Positions 10,735-23,900 are shown, counted from the first letter of the stretch. The stretch: DNA of 64,000 bases from Clavelina lepadiformis (GCF_947623445.1 NC_135244.1:3410001-3474000), one strand, 5' to 3'. The notes: generated by a model from the letters alone, not told the origin. Made by a program: numbers and translations.

Positions 10735-12393
10735 TACGTCATAACATCATTGCCAATAAAAATATTGTCACGTGACCAAAAAATCATGTAAATATTCCCT
10801 CCCTGGAATAATCTCATCGCGCAGGAGACAAAAAATCGTGCACAGCGAAAGCAAAAATTTAACACAAAGTTTATATTTAAAGTTTTTTTTTCCAGAAAAT
10901 AAGGTAATTTAGCGGCAGGCGTTGATAAAATCAATTTCTACCATTTTTTTAAAATCCCGCAATGGAATTCTTATTGAGTGTATTTATGACTATTATTATT
11001 TGGGTTAAGGGGTCGCGCTAACTGTTCATGGTTCAGCAACACTGACAACCTGGTTAAGATCGTGCACGTTTCAAGCCCTCGAGGCTTTGCCGCTTTTCTC
11101 CTTTCATTAATTGTATATGAGCGAGTTTCGTTTGTATACCAGACCCCATCTACTCAAATTGTGACGTCATCAGGTTGTGCACTTGTGTACTAGACTCGAA
11201 TGTCAGTCTGTGGTTTCAGTTTTAATGGATTATACGAATAAATACTCAATCTACAATTAATCACAATCCTGCAAAGAGATACTGGTACAAAATTTTAGGC
11301 TATGTCCGTCTGCTATCCGAAACATCTTAGCCTTCTTAGGCTAGTTTTATTCCGTTAAAAAACATGCATTTGGCTATTTTGTGTTCTCATTGCAATCGCA
11401 TGGTCCTTAGAATCAACTTTGGCCTTTCCTACATTGTGCTGGTCCACCTTTAAGCAAATAGTGCAGTTGATATAACTGGCTGCTGTTTATTCGCCCCAAA
11501 CCAGTCAGGTTCAACACCTCTTCCGCCACTGCGCTGCCTACCTTGGAATTGTTGCCAACTGCTTTGGTTATTCAGTGGCTCCAAAAACATTTTGTGGCGC
11601 AATGAGGCGTCGCAGCAAGCTGCCATATAGCCTAGCAATTCAATATTCAAAGAATGAAAGATTCACCGATCTCATTGTAGAATTTCAAGAGAACCCTATC
11701 AGATTCAAGTGACTGTTTGGTAGCTTTGTTCGCCTCAGCTAGTAAACAGTCAAGTCAGAGGGGTTCGTAAATAAACACTAAGTTTGCAGCTAAAAACGGT
11801 GATATTTCGGGATAAAATGCCTGGAAAGGATTTAGCTGGGGATGGCGCGTAGTTAGGTAGTGTAAAGTGCCCAAATACGGAGATATTTCGGGACAAAATT
11901 CTGGCACGTTATCAGACAATTTTTTTCCTGTGTTCAAAATGGCGTAATGGACGTCTAATTTGTCCAAACGGAAACTGGAAAGTATGGCAATTTTTGATGA
12001 TAAATCGTGTGTGCAAGATATTAAACGCCAAACTATAATCAATAAACAAAAAATTGAGACTTCAGTGCACACAATCACACCAAAATTTTCATTTTTGCAC
12101 GCACAATTTCTCGTCGAAAACTGCCATACTTTCCTGTTGGGTGCAGCATGCTACATTACAAACAAACAAAACAGTGCTGCAGAAACGTTTGTAAATCATG
12201 CATTTAGGAATTATGAAATCATAATACTTTAGCAAGGCTTGAATTTCCTATTTAGCCTCAAACTTGAGTTAATTTTGATTTATAACTGATATTAATTGGA
12301 GCTGCACTGTTTTGTAGTTCGTACGTGTTTACTTATCATTTTTCTTAAAATGACAGAAATTTACCAGTAATTAGAATATATTGTGGAATACAA
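10735..12393. other. gene-free interval upstream of the acylaminoacyl-peptidase
   Basis: No exon recognised. Short ORFs at 11450-11650 and 11755-12232 look accidental. The phrase ACGGNGATATTTCGGGANAA occurs twice (near 11795 and 11877), a short local duplication. Confidence 0.4.
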
Positions 12394-14487
12394 ATGTCGT
12401 ACTTTGAAGAAAATTGCGTTTCAATTTATCGTGATTTGGCACGATTCTCTTCTCTTGATGGTGTCATTGTAACAAGAAGTGATGTAAGGGATGATGTCAC
12501 ACACTGGGAAGCAACCTGGTCTCATCGAGATATTGAAAGAAACTCCAAAGTTAGCTTTCGGTCAACTGGTTCTCTTTTTCTTGAAAATGGAACTCTTACA
12601 AAAGTAAATAATTCAGGGACAACTGAAATAAACGGTGAGAAATTTGTACGAGTTTCACCTTGTGGAAAGAAAAAAGCAATTTTAAGGGAAGTCTTAGTTA
12701 AAGACACAAAACATTGTTTTCTTGAGATATGGAGCGGTTTGTGCAAAACGTTTTGCATTGATTTGACTGATGAAGATATACACGGAAAAGTCCATTTTGA
12801 CTCAGTCTTTGGCTGCTTGGAATGGTCCTATGATGGTAGCAAAGTGCTTTATGTTGCTGAAAAGAAATTGCAGAAAACTTGCTCATTTTTCAAGAAGAGC
12901 AAAGATGCTGATACAAAGAGAGGAGATGAGTTTTTATACAGAGATGAGTGGGGCGAGCAGTTGGTTGGATCTTATCATCCAACTCTGTATTATTATGACC
13001 TCAAATCTTCGATGGTTTTTGATCTCGGTCAGCACCTTCCCAATGATATATCCGTGAGCAACGCATTATGGTCAAGAGATGACTCGTCAGTTGTTTTTAT
13101 CGGTTGGAAGTCGTCACCTTGGAAACTCGGCTTGATGTATTGCAAGAACAGGTTCAGCACTTTGTACAAGATTGATCTTTCGACTAAAGATCTATTTGCT
13201 TTTAGTGATGGTACTAGCTGTGTCTTTGCAGCTGGTTTAAGTCCAGATGGAAGCAGACTTATTTGTCTTGAAAGTGTCCCATTTGGCCCTCATATGCAAT
13301 GTTGTAAACTCAAATGCTTGGATTTCAATGAAACAACAACACCACCAATAGTTGTTGATGTGGTAAACAAACCTGTTGACTCAAATAGTTTCCAAGGATT
13401 GTTTGTTGACACGATTCCACGGAATTGTTGGCTTTCAAATGACGAACTGATACTGCACAGCATACATAGAAGTAACATAGCTCTGTTGAAAATAAATATC
13501 AGAACTGGAAATTTGTTATTGTTAGAAACAGAAGGAGTTTGGAATGTTTTGTGCGTTTCGAATGGAATTATCTTTGCATCTCACTCGACACCTAATGTAC
13601 CGCCTGTACTTAAATGTGCTTCTTACGATTCAACCAAAAATACTTTAGAATGGGTTACGTTGGAAACACCTTTCGCTGCTCTCACTGATATCAAGTGGTC
13701 CATTAAAAAGTTTCAACCCAAACTCGTTAATAATGATTTTCCTGACCTTGATATTGAAGCAGTTTTGCTACAACCTAGTGGTGAAAATTCTTCATGTGGC
13801 TTAATAGTAAATCCACATGGAGGACCACATAGTGCATGCACGGCTGGCTTTGATTTATTTTCTGCATGTTTTTGCAAATTAGGATTTAATGTGTTGCGTG
13901 TAAACTACCGTGGTTCATTGGGTTGTGGCCAAAACAATGTGCTATCCCTTCCTGGTAATGTAGGGAAGCAGGATGTGGCAGATGTTCAACAAGCAGCACA
14001 AATAATTGCAAGGGACCTCCACGTTCCTAGCAACAAAATATTTGTCCAGGGAGGTTCACACGGTGGTTTCTTAACCTTACACCTCGTTGGCCAATTTCCG
14101 GATTTCTATGCAGCAGGGGGAGTTAGGAATCCAGTGTGCAATATATCCACAATGGTGTCAGCTACTGATATCACTGATTGGTGTTTCTATGAAGGCGGAC
14201 TGCCATTCAGTTATGACAAAATAATGACTCCGGAATCATGCCAAAAGTTATTGGAATGCTCTCCGATTCGATACGTCAAGGAAGTGAAATCACCACTCTT
14301 GTTTATGATTGGTTCCTCTGATTTAAGGGTACCACCCTCACAATCCCATGAATACATCCACGCACTACAAGGTCTGGGAAAGGAAGTACGAGTGCTCAAG
14401 TATGACAACAACAACCACCCGATTTCGAAAGTGGACGCTGAGGCTGATTGCTTCATGAACTTTGCTCTTTGGTTTCATAATCACTAA
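12394..14487 (+). CDS. APEH: acylaminoacyl-peptidase (acylamino-acid-releasing enzyme), single exon
   Basis: A 697-residue serine peptidase of the prolyl oligopeptidase family (S9C). It removes N-acylated amino acids from short peptides in the cytosol. An N-terminal beta-propeller region (about 1-440, with WSYDGSKVLYVAE and LSPDGSRLICLE repeats) precedes an alpha/beta-hydrolase domain. There I see the oxyanion region NPHGGPHS, the nucleophile elbow GGSHGG (Ser555), Asp643 in GSSDLRVPP and His675 in NNHPIS. The spacings of 88 and 32 residues match the human enzyme's triad (Ser587, Asp675, His707). Human protein is 732 aa, so this is nearly full length with a slightly short N terminus. The start ATG at 12394 opens the family-like N terminus. 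There are no introns, unlike its neighbours and the many-exon vertebrate gene. Confidence 0.93.
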   Translation: MSYFEENCVSIYRDLARFSSLDGVIVTRSDVRDDVTHWEATWSHRDIERNSKVSFRSTGSLFLENGTLTKVNNSGTTEINGEKFVRVSPCGKKKAILREVLVKDTKHCFLEIWSGLCKTFCIDLTDEDIHGKVHFDSVFGCLEWSYDGSKVLYVAEKKLQKTCSFFKKSKDADTKRGDEFLYRDEWGEQLVGSYHPTLYYYDLKSSMVFDLGQHLPNDISVSNALWSRDDSSVVFIGWKSSPWKLGLMYCKNRFSTLYKIDLSTKDLFAFSDGTSCVFAAGLSPDGSRLICLESVPFGPHMQCCKLKCLDFNETTTPPIVVDVVNKPVDSNSFQGLFVDTIPRNCWLSNDELILHSIHRSNIALLKINIRTGNLLLLETEGVWNVLCVSNGIIFASHSTPNVPPVLKCASYDSTKNTLEWVTLETPFAALTDIKWSIKKFQPKLVNNDFPDLDIEAVLLQPSGENSSCGLIVNPHGGPHSACTAGFDLFSACFCKLGFNVLRVNYRGSLGCGQNNVLSLPGNVGKQDVADVQQAAQIIARDLHVPSNKIFVQGGSHGGFLTLHLVGQFPDFYAAGGVRNPVCNISTMVSATDITDWCFYEGGLPFSYDKIMTPESCQKLLECSPIRYVKEVKSPLLFMIGSSDLRVPPSQSHEYIHALQGLGKEVRVLKYDNNNHPISKVDAEADCFMNFALWFHNH

Positions 14488-15078
14488 AATGATGCCTAAG
14501 TTCATGCAATGCAAAGAAAATTTGCTTTCTGTCTTGCGATTTTGTGCTTAATCATGAACCAGTTAACTGCTTTTTATTGGATGATGTCTGATGATGATGC
14601 ATATGAGTAACGTCCAAGTTATATCATTTAAGTGATAATGATTTTGTGTCACCCAAATATCTTTGTCATTGCGTGTCTTGACTCGTGGTAATTCCCTTTC
14701 CTTGTTTTAGCTTCCTTTGTTTAGATCTGGTTAGCCGTGACCTGCTTTGCTACCATGTCGTTGTTAACACCCAGTTTTTTGCAGTATGATAAATTAATTT
14801 CCAGTTAACCTGTTTTAATGTCTGTTTTGTTAGCCATGCGATTAAGATCTAATGTACTAGTTTTGCCAATTATTGCTATCGCTTCCAGATTCACAGGATA
14901 GTGTCATTTCCCTTACTTAGTCCTTGATAGTGTTTTCAGATTATAAGTAATATTGCTCTGGGTTCTGTACTGATAGAGATCACACGTGCCGTAAGTACAC
15001 ATACAAAGTTAACTTATGTTCCTTGCTTTCATTTTCATATTTGTAGCTGTTCTGTTTCAGTGATCACTTTCAAACCAT
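14488..15078. other. 3' flank of the peptidase gene
   Basis: No exon, RNA gene or repeat recognised. Probably contains the 3' untranslated region, though I see no clear poly(A) signal close to the stop. Confidence 0.35.
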
Positions 15079-15556
15079 TCAATATAAGACTTTCAAGAAA
15101 TTGTGTGCATTTCTAATATCCAAGGTAGGGTGGTTTTCAGGCCTTGCTACCAGCAAGCTGCATAAAGATAACTGCTGTTTTGCGGAACAATCCGTTGTTT
15201 CGTCAGCTATGATTGAATAGAATTTGGAATCGCTAATTTGTTGAACACAACTGCGTATAATGTTATGAGCAGCCAATCTCAGCAATTTACTGTGTTTTTT
15301 AATGGAGACTAAACCTCGTCGCCAAGTATTAAACCCATTCATCCACACTTTAGACTGGCCATTAATCTGGACGAAAATGTCCGCAGTGGCAGCACTGCAT
15401 CTAAATGCCCACGAACATACACAGCAGATTATAACGTCGTTGGTCACGTCATACTCCACTCATTGATATTGTATGACTAAAAAATTGTGCGGCTCGCTGT
15501 AAATCAGCTGTAACTGACAAGGTGGCCCGCGACAGCGAATAGTTTCATCACCCCTG
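15079..15556 (-). pseudogene. hAT (DUF4371/ZMYM-like) transposase fragment with one terminus
   Basis: A 126-codon minus-strand ORF (15459-15079) carries LLRLAAHNIIRSCVQQISD followed by KFYSIIADETTDCSAKQQL. The second is the signature of the DUF4371 region in hAT-derived transposases and contains the first catalytic Asp context (DETTD). To its right the sequence ends at 15556 with CACCCCTG, which on the minus strand reads CAGGGGTGATGAAACTATTC, a typical hAT terminus. The other terminus and most of the transposase are missing. Likely an internally deleted copy. Confidence 0.65.
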
Positions 15557-16025
15557 CTTTAGGTGATGAGCATCAATAAATTTGCCGTTTACAATGGTTA
15601 CGTTTAGTTAATTTAAACTTTGGATTTATGGAAATCTATGCTTTTGTTTTTCATTTACGTATTTGGATAATGTTTTGTTAATGTTCGGATTTCTTGTATG
15701 AGTTGGAGTTATTTTTCCAATGTTTTTTGATATTATTGCTTTTAATATATCTGGCTGTTAACTTTGAATGCTTGACGTGCTTGTAATGCTGTATAATTTC
15801 CTTAATGCGATATTTCAACTAAAATTGTTGTAAACATTATGTTTAAGCGTTTAATCAGCTTATTGTCAACGTCTAACACACCAAGCTTTTCAGTGTGCAG
15901 CCTCCATATTTGTTTACATGTTTAACACTATTGTTCACGTAGTGCAGCAAATACCAAAATCAGTTTATTTATTTGTGTTTAGTATAGTTCGTTACGAGTA
16001 AGTGATTAGTTTGCTGTAATTTGTG
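15557..16025. other. region upstream of RPAP2
   Basis: AT-rich, no ORF of note. Presumably holds the RPAP2 promoter and 5' untranslated region, but I see no clear TATA box. Confidence 0.35.
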
Positions 16026-19000
16026 ATGTCCAATGCGGACAATCTGGGTGTCAATGATGATGCATTATTTAGGTATGTATTTCCTGCACAGTATATATTC
16101 TGCAAACTAGAAAGTCTGTTAAATCTAATGCAAGTTGCTTTAAAATATTATTGGTGTCCGAGCTAGATTATTATTTTTCAGTGGCAAAAAAGTGACAAAA
16201 GATGTGAAAAAAAAAGTTTTATCAGAAAAGAAAGCTCATGAAATTGTGCAACAATTGCTCGAAGAGAAGATACCAGAAAGCTTCTTCACAACTGCTGTTA
16301 GTATGTGCCTCATGGTCATGAATACCAACTTTGACTAAGTGCTGAATATTCCATGAATCAACTAGAAGTTGTGCAAGAGCCTGCGCAGCTTCAAAGATGC
16401 ACTTGAATGGCTTGTATCACTGCGATGACCACCAAATTTGATTACATTGCTTGTATATTTTGGAAGGATACGGCCACAATGTTATGCTTTGATGTTATTT
16501 TCCAAAAAGACCATCACCCAATACCCCCGCATTAGTAACATTTTTTTATTTTAGGTTTATTTTTTGACGGTTGAACATTATCAAGATGTCGTGGAGGAGA
16601 GGGCAATTTTAAACATGTGTGGATACCCTATGTGTGATAACAAACTAGAAAATGTAAACAAAATTCGCTTTGGTATTCAGGCTTAGCATACTCGATGGTT
16701 GGTAGACTTACCACTGACTGATGTGCTGTTTTTGTGATTCTTGCATTTGGTTTAGGTTCCACGTCAGCAGTATAAGATTTCTGGAAATAAAGTCTATGAT
16801 TTAACCCAGCGAAAGAATTTCTGCAGTAACTTGTGTTATCGATTGTCAAGTCACGTGCAAAATCAGATTCTAACTTCTCCACTTTGGCTGCGAGATCCAG
16901 AGAAGTACATTATAATCTCTCTTCATTGTTATTCGTATAACAGTAAATTTAAAAGTACTTTTAGAGTTTCCGTCTAAAGTGCGCAATTGATGTCACATTG
17001 TACTCAATGTTTTTAGTTCTATGATATCTTGTTAATTTACTTGGAACCGTGTGCTATAATTTGCCATCATTCCTAAGTTATTCAAGTCATCTTATTTTCA
17101 GAATAACACCAATAACGTTGGAGACATCTGGTGTCGGATTACAAGGAGATCGAGTCATTCTGCGGCATGTTGCAGTTGACACAAACACACATATACAGCA
17201 CTGCGGTGAGATTTCCATGCATAGTCATATTTTTTGCAACAGCCATGTGATTGCATTGATCACAACTTTTTGTAAAGCTGCAATGGCATATAACAGTTAG
17301 GTATATCAGTGACTTGCTTTGTGACAAGTTTTTTGTGTTTTAAACTTCACCAATTTTCGATGATGCAGAGTCCAATCAAGGTGGTAATGACATTGATGAA
17401 TCTGACAATCGTGAAGTGAGATTTGCTGAAGAATCATATTCAGATTCTGCAAATCACGCCTCCCATCCTCTTCCCAAATCTTCATCAGCATCCTCGACTA
17501 AATCATCAACTCAAAGAAAGATCCTGTCACTCGCGCAACAAAAAGCACAACTGGAGCTGATGTTTAAGAAGCTACTTTCTGTCTTGCAAGAATGGATCAC
17601 AAAAGAGTCTCTGATTTATCTAAAATATTGCTCTTGGAATGTGGACGAGGTAAATGGTGTAGTTTTACCTAAGATGAATATGTTATGGACAACAAGAGTA
17701 ACACTTTTCCCTGAAGTAGGTGGAGTAAATGATTGCCATTACAGTGTAGAGTTTTGAGAAAATGAGCGTGTTCTATCACTTGTTAAACTTCGACTGCTCA
17801 GGAGAAATGCACCAACACTTGTGACGTGACAAAGAAAAACATTGAAATAAGCGAAGAGGAGAGAAGAAAGAGGAACAAAATAAGATTACTCGAGGAGAGA
17901 CTTCACAGAGTTGTTGTTGGGAATTCACCAGCAGCTGGTACCATAAATTGTTGTTGCAACCTTTTCACATATGCACTCAGTGCAACTTTCTGAGCCACAG
18001 AACAATCTTTGAAAGATCTGTATTCAATTTAGGGAGTAATGAAGAGTTGCATATATTTTGCAATTTGTTTATGAATTTCAGGCAAGCAGGAAGAGAGTAA
18101 GGCCGGTGAATTAGAAGCAGTTCACATCTTCTCAGAGAGAGTGGAACGCTTCTACGGTGGCCAGTTGGAATATCGAGAGCAGACTTCAAGAAAAATACCA
18201 AAACATTCTGAGGTTTGTGACAACCGTCATGCAAAGCCTCATTATGAATTGGTTATCATCCAACAGCAAATTTTATTTGTTACCTGTCATGTTTTTGATT
18301 AACTGAAATCAAAGGGTTAATGAGGTTACAGGACAAAAGCTTGTTACGTTATGCTTTTATTGAAATTAATACAATATTGAAGTTTTATATTTCAATAGAA
18401 ATTCCATTCACCCATTTATTTTAAAGAATGCAGATAAAGGTGCTGTTTTTATGCGGCCTCCAGTTGACTCAGTAAATCAAGCAGTTATAAGGAGGAAAAT
18501 CCTGCATCAGAAAATTTCCAAAGTGTAAGTTTTAGCATGATGCTATGAAAAGGAAGTTTCGAAGCCTCTGTATATCCAGCTGTGAAATTATGATAGATGC
18601 AAACTAGATTTTAGTTTACTACTGAATGAAATTTTTTTAACAATTTTCTGTTTATTTCAGCATGCATGATATACTGCCTACCTTACCATCGACTGTTTTG
18701 TCACACGATCTTAAAGAACTTATAGCATCATTTCGGTATTGACATGTTAATTAAAACGTAAATTTTCAAAAATCCTCATGTCGTATGTCACCAGTTACCT
18801 TCCTGATAATATTGTATTATATCTGCTTGCAGGTTATCAAGCAACAACATTGTTTTGAAAACTAACGAGTACCCAATTATGGCCATTGTGCTCTTACAGT
18901 TGTAAGTGAAGTTTCAAACTTAAAGCATACTTTTTTAAACATTTACTGCGATTCATGGTAAAATAAAAATATAAAATAAAATAAACGTAAAATATACGTC

Positions 19001-19224
19001 AGAGCTCCTAAACGACTTGTCTTTACTCATAGAAATTCGTAGACCGTAATTTCATGTCATAATAATAATATTTTCTGATTTTCAGAATGAGCAAAAGCAA
19101 TTTAGACGTGAAACAAGCGCTTGGAGCCAACAGCACAGTGATCAACCACATGTTAAAATTATTCACATTGAGCTTAAAGTCGGTTGAACAAGCGCTCGAT
19201 GCTTTAATTCATGAGCTGATATGA
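16026..19224 (+). CDS. RPAP2: RPAP2/RTR1: RNA polymerase II CTD Ser5 phosphatase and assembly factor, 12 exons
   Basis: Associates with RNA polymerase II, helps its nuclear import and removes Ser5 phosphate from the CTD. Exons: 16026-16072, 16182-16296, 16555-16653, 16756-16904, 17102-17205, 17369-17649, 17802-17937, 18082-18212, 18427-18524, 18661-18735, 18833-18901 and 19086-19224. Every phase matches and the total is 1443 bases, 480 aa. The RTR1 zinc-binding motif is visible: HYQDVVEERAILNMCGYPMC (Cys76, Cys81), then NFCSNLCY (Cys110, Cys114). The C terminus (PPVDSVNQAVIRRKIL, SFRLSSNNIVLK) matches the RPAP2 C-terminal domain. Human RPAP2 is 612 aa; the shortening is in the central acidic region. 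The exon 2 donor (GTTAGT) is weak and could shift. A tempting acceptor 17 nt before 18427 is out of phase. Confidence 0.93.
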
Positions 19225-20983
19225 CTCTGCAGAGTCAGTGCGACAGGTTTTTTAACGCCTATGAACTTGCTGAACTGCTTTTGTTTTTTGAAAATGTCAT
19301 GAAATACAAATATAATTCTCTTTTGAAACGACTGCTATACACAAGAACAACAGATCTTACATGAAAACTGTGCAGTACGTATCTACATCATGTGATAGGT
19401 TAACGACAGGATTGCAAGATTTGCCCGACCGTGACAAAAACGTCACCTGACAAATGTACGGTATTATTCGAGGTCATGGCAGCGTAAGTTGCTACTGTTA
19501 GACAGGTTCAGCATATTGAAGGTAACCAATTGCTTGTGGCCCTATCATTGTATCGGTCTTAGGCGAAAGTAGTCTGACGCAAACACAGTGCTGGGTACAA
19601 GAAGTACGTGATATAACGTCACAAATCGTGGTGTTAGCTAGGTTCTTTGCACGATTTTATGTTACAAGTAGCACAGATTTTGGTGTCATATTTTTTGATA
19701 TATTTTGTTAAAAACGTAAAATACTTCAACGGCAAATCATAAGTGATTGCGGTCCGTTTAATAAGCGTCTCAGGCTGCAACAAATTCTTGTTCGAAACGG
19801 AAAAGCGGCGTTAGCAAATAGCTGATAAGTTGGCCTACTGTAAAACGTTTGATGCTGTAGTTACATTTCCTTGTTGCAAGTCTGGCTCTTAACGGTAAAG
19901 TTTTTTCCGTTGCTTGCATTAGGTAAGGCCACATGCTGTATATGTTAGCAGTGCATGTAAGGATGTTATAATTATAACACGACTGCGGAATACGTTGATC
20001 AATTCAGAAACAAAAGTTAGCTCGACAGCTTATTTTGGTGAATACTGAAAGATACGGTAGCTTAATGTTTTCATGAAATTATTCAGGCTATTTAGAACTT
20101 ACTGTGTACAGGTAACAGTATGATTCTGTTCGATCTTCGATGTGTATACTATTGGCATATTGCAGCATCTAATAAGCCCAAGCTCGTTTTCAAACAGAGA
20201 AGCACGTTCGTTTCTTTTAGATGAGATAAGATTTTCACAGGGAAAAACTTTAACCTATAGACGGGCTAGTTGGAGAGGAGTATCGTGGGCGTATCGCCTT
20301 TCATTGGTCCAATAATGTGAGCATGTTTAAAACATTTGGGTCATTAAGTTCATCACTGTAACACGACAGTGCGCATGAAATCATGTTGAACCGTGCAGAT
20401 CGTATACTGTAGAGAGCATTTGTATATATTACAAGTTAAGCCTACTGGAAGCAGTAAGTGGCATAGGCGCATTTGCGCGTTTTGTGCGATGTATAGGTAG
20501 TTTTGGGTTGTCATTTCCTCATCTGTTTTGTATGTAACATTTGGCTGGACACAAGATACGTGTTAGGTAAAGGAAAGAGGCGGTTTGTTTTGGACTGCGC
20601 TCAGTCGCAAATTAGTTTACAAGCACGAATGAGTCACGTTCTCGCAATTTTACAAGCCAGTAAAATTGCGTATTGTTTGACGTATGTTGTAATCATGTAA
20701 TGGAATGATTGTCTGTTGCGGTATGTTGCTATGGAGACGTTAGCAAAAGTTTTAGTTAGAATCTCTTTTTGTTGGTTTTGGTTTTGGTTTTACGTTGAAC
20801 AGTTTTGCATTAAATAATCGGCAACTTGACGTCATTAATGTCATTCTTAACTTGTATTGGGAATATTGTATAAATGAGCTATGTTTTATTCTGCACAGTG
20901 TAGCTTGCTGCCAGTTTAACATTGTTACCATGACAATTGCACAGTGTGTTCCAGGTACATTTGTTTAGTTTAGCTGCTATTCG
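19225..20983. other. interval between RPAP2 and PRODH
   Basis: 1.76 kb holding the RPAP2 3' end and the PRODH promoter. No further gene seen; an ORF at 20503-20700 has no recognisable features. Confidence 0.4.
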
Positions 20984-23900
20984 ATGTATAAGGTTGGCTT
21001 AAACTGTGCCATCAGATGTGGTGTGTCACGTAAAAGCCAACTCTTTTTCCGGGAACCACCCAGACTGCAAAGTGTTTTATCTACCAGGTTAAGCTCAAGA
21101 GTGCTATGTGGATTTAATCCTTGGCGAGGATTAAATGAAGACAATTTAAAAGTACACAAAAAAGGAAGCACTGAAGTCGGCCAACTGAAGAAAGCAAGTT
21201 TTATGTTACGTTTTACATCTCTGCTGCACAGTGATTCAAAGAGAAATTTTGAAACAATTGGTGTTTCAAATGTTTCTGAAAGTAAAAAGAAACTTGTTGA
21301 AAAACAATGGGATATAGATTTTGAAAACGCTGAAAAAGCGTACATGAATAAATCAACATTTGAAATATTGAGAGCTGCACTGGTATTTCAGCTTTGCACA
21401 ATTAACTTTCTTGTTGATAATGGCATTTATGTAAGTATCAGTGTAACAAATAGGGAACAATATTAAACTTTAGGACATTAGAGCAGATTAATTAAACTTG
21501 ATTTTATCACAAATAAAGCGGTTTGAGTACCTGAAATAATGCTGATAGTACTTTTATATAAGTTAAATGCCGATTGTACTGTACATGTAAAGGTTGTAAA
21601 TATGTTGCATTTAGATGGCGAAGTATGTGGAAAAAATTTTTGGCCAAAAGATTTTTAAGACTCTTATGAAACTCACAGTCTATGGCCATTTTGTTGCCGG
21701 TGAAAATCAAGAAGAAATAAAGGTTTGCTTGTTTAATGTTTACGTATTACATACTACAATATAAACAGTATAATATATACTGTATTTGAATACGTGTTGC
21801 TTATTGTTATTACTATTACTTTTTGTAAATATTAAGTTGATGTTTGTTTAAAACGGATAATAAGTGTAAATTGTCTGAGCTAGCTGCTTGTAAAGTTATG
21901 GTTTGTGTATATATTTGATTAAAAAGTTTGCATGTGCTCACAAAACACTGTACAAATATTTGTAGAATAAACGTTTTGAACTAATCAAAATGTTTGCTTA
22001 GACCGTGATCAATAAACTTCAAGAAAATGGAGTGGGTGCCATTTTAGATTATGGGGTGGAGGAGGATCTCTCTGAAGAGAAGGCCAAGGATCTTGAAATG
22101 ACTTCTTGTACATCGGATGCCGACCACCACGAAGGTATAAACAATGCTACAAAGGGCTAAGCTCATGTGTAATGTACTGTATATGTATGGAAAGTAGAAC
22201 ATTGTTGAACAATGATTGATGTTTGGCTTTGTTAGAGGACTACTTTGTGTTTTGAAAGCTTAAACCAGATCAAACAAAAAGTTTTTAAATTAGCACTGAC
22301 CCCAGTCTCCGTATAGATTTCTAAAAGTGTTAAGTTACTAATTTTCCAGAACATGGCGGTGGAAAATACAAACCCCATCGACAATTTGGGGATCGTCGTC
22401 AGAAAGTTGTCAGTGCAAGAACTTATTTCTACGAGGGCGAAGAAAAATGTGATGAGAACATGAAAATATTTTTGAAGTAAATAGCATCATGTCTTTAATC
22501 TTTATGTATATACGCTAAATACTCTTGGGCAAGCTTAGCGTTGTTAGTTTGATTGGCTGCTACATAAAGTTTTCATGTTGCAATGCTTACACAAATGACA
22601 TGACTCACTTTTGATTCAACTCCTATAAGAATGAGATTTCATCATTACTGTATGCACATTGCACAGAGTTGTTTATCTTGTTATACACAAAAATAGTGTC
22701 ACAAACTATAACTAACTGCATGTACATTACGTTAGGTGAAGTCAATTTAAGATGATTTCAAAACGTAAATCCAGTATATATATATATATACACACAATGT
22801 TTTTCAAAGGTGCATTGTTGTCCATGCACCACGTTGTTTGCCTTCTTATGAATAAGAAAACAATCTTGAACCAATATGAACGTTATGTTAGATCAAGTCA
22901 ACTTTAGATTATTTCCGATACATTTATTTCAGTATGTATTTACAATCTTATGCTTATCAAAGGTGCATTGATGCTGCAGAATTCGCCACTGATGGAGGAT
23001 TTGCTGCGATTAAATTAACAGCTCTTGGTCGACCACAGTTTTTAGTGAGTTAACACTTTCGTGTGTTGGTTACTTCTTCTGGTTCTTTTTAACATGATGC
23101 TTTTGTTTAGTTACAATTCTCAGAAGTATTAACGAAAGCGAGACAGTTGTTTCAAAAATACTCTGGCAGAGATGGAGATATTGTAAGCAGGAAATTTGAT
23201 TTGAAAAGATTTGAGGTGATTTTATTAGAAACATTGTTATTATTAGTTTCAATATGTGTTGGGGGCTGGTGCCCAATATGCCAATCCCGATCAATTGGTC
23301 AAGAGCAAAGGCTGTCTGGGGTAGATTACATATATACCATTGAATTTTTTAGTCTTTAAACTTTTTATGAAATTTAACTTTTACTGTGCTTTAAAATCAG
23401 AGAGATTGCAGTTGTATCAAAGGTAGTTATAATTATTTAGAAAGTATACTTTAAGCATAAGTTCTTAAACGTTTTCATTATTTCGTGGAAGAGCTTATTA
23501 ATTTTCGCTGGATGACTTTGGCTGCACCATTTAAGAAGTAGCTCACAAGCCAAAAATCTTTAAGTGCTTCTCACCTACACCTTTACGATCAAATGAAATA
23601 ACTTTCTGAAATGAAAACGATACAACTTCATCAATCAAATTTAAAAACAAGATTATTATATGTGTCAGAACAAGTCAGAGAAGTTGGGAGTTTTAATGAG
23701 TCGTGACGAGTCAAGAAAATGGTTTACATGGATGGATCGGGATGACACAGGATTTGTCGATCTACTTGACTGGAACGAATTAATTGCTGATAATCGAAAA
23801 TTTTCAAAGCTCTTCAACGTGATTGACCCAGTTGTAAGCAATTCCAAAGTATTTTTCATGAGAACAAGTCAAATTTCTTTTCAACTCAGTTATTATTGCA

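Noticed and set aside
11960-12232. 90-codon + strand ORF upstream of the peptidase
   Set aside because: No domain, no splice context, composition like the intergenic background.
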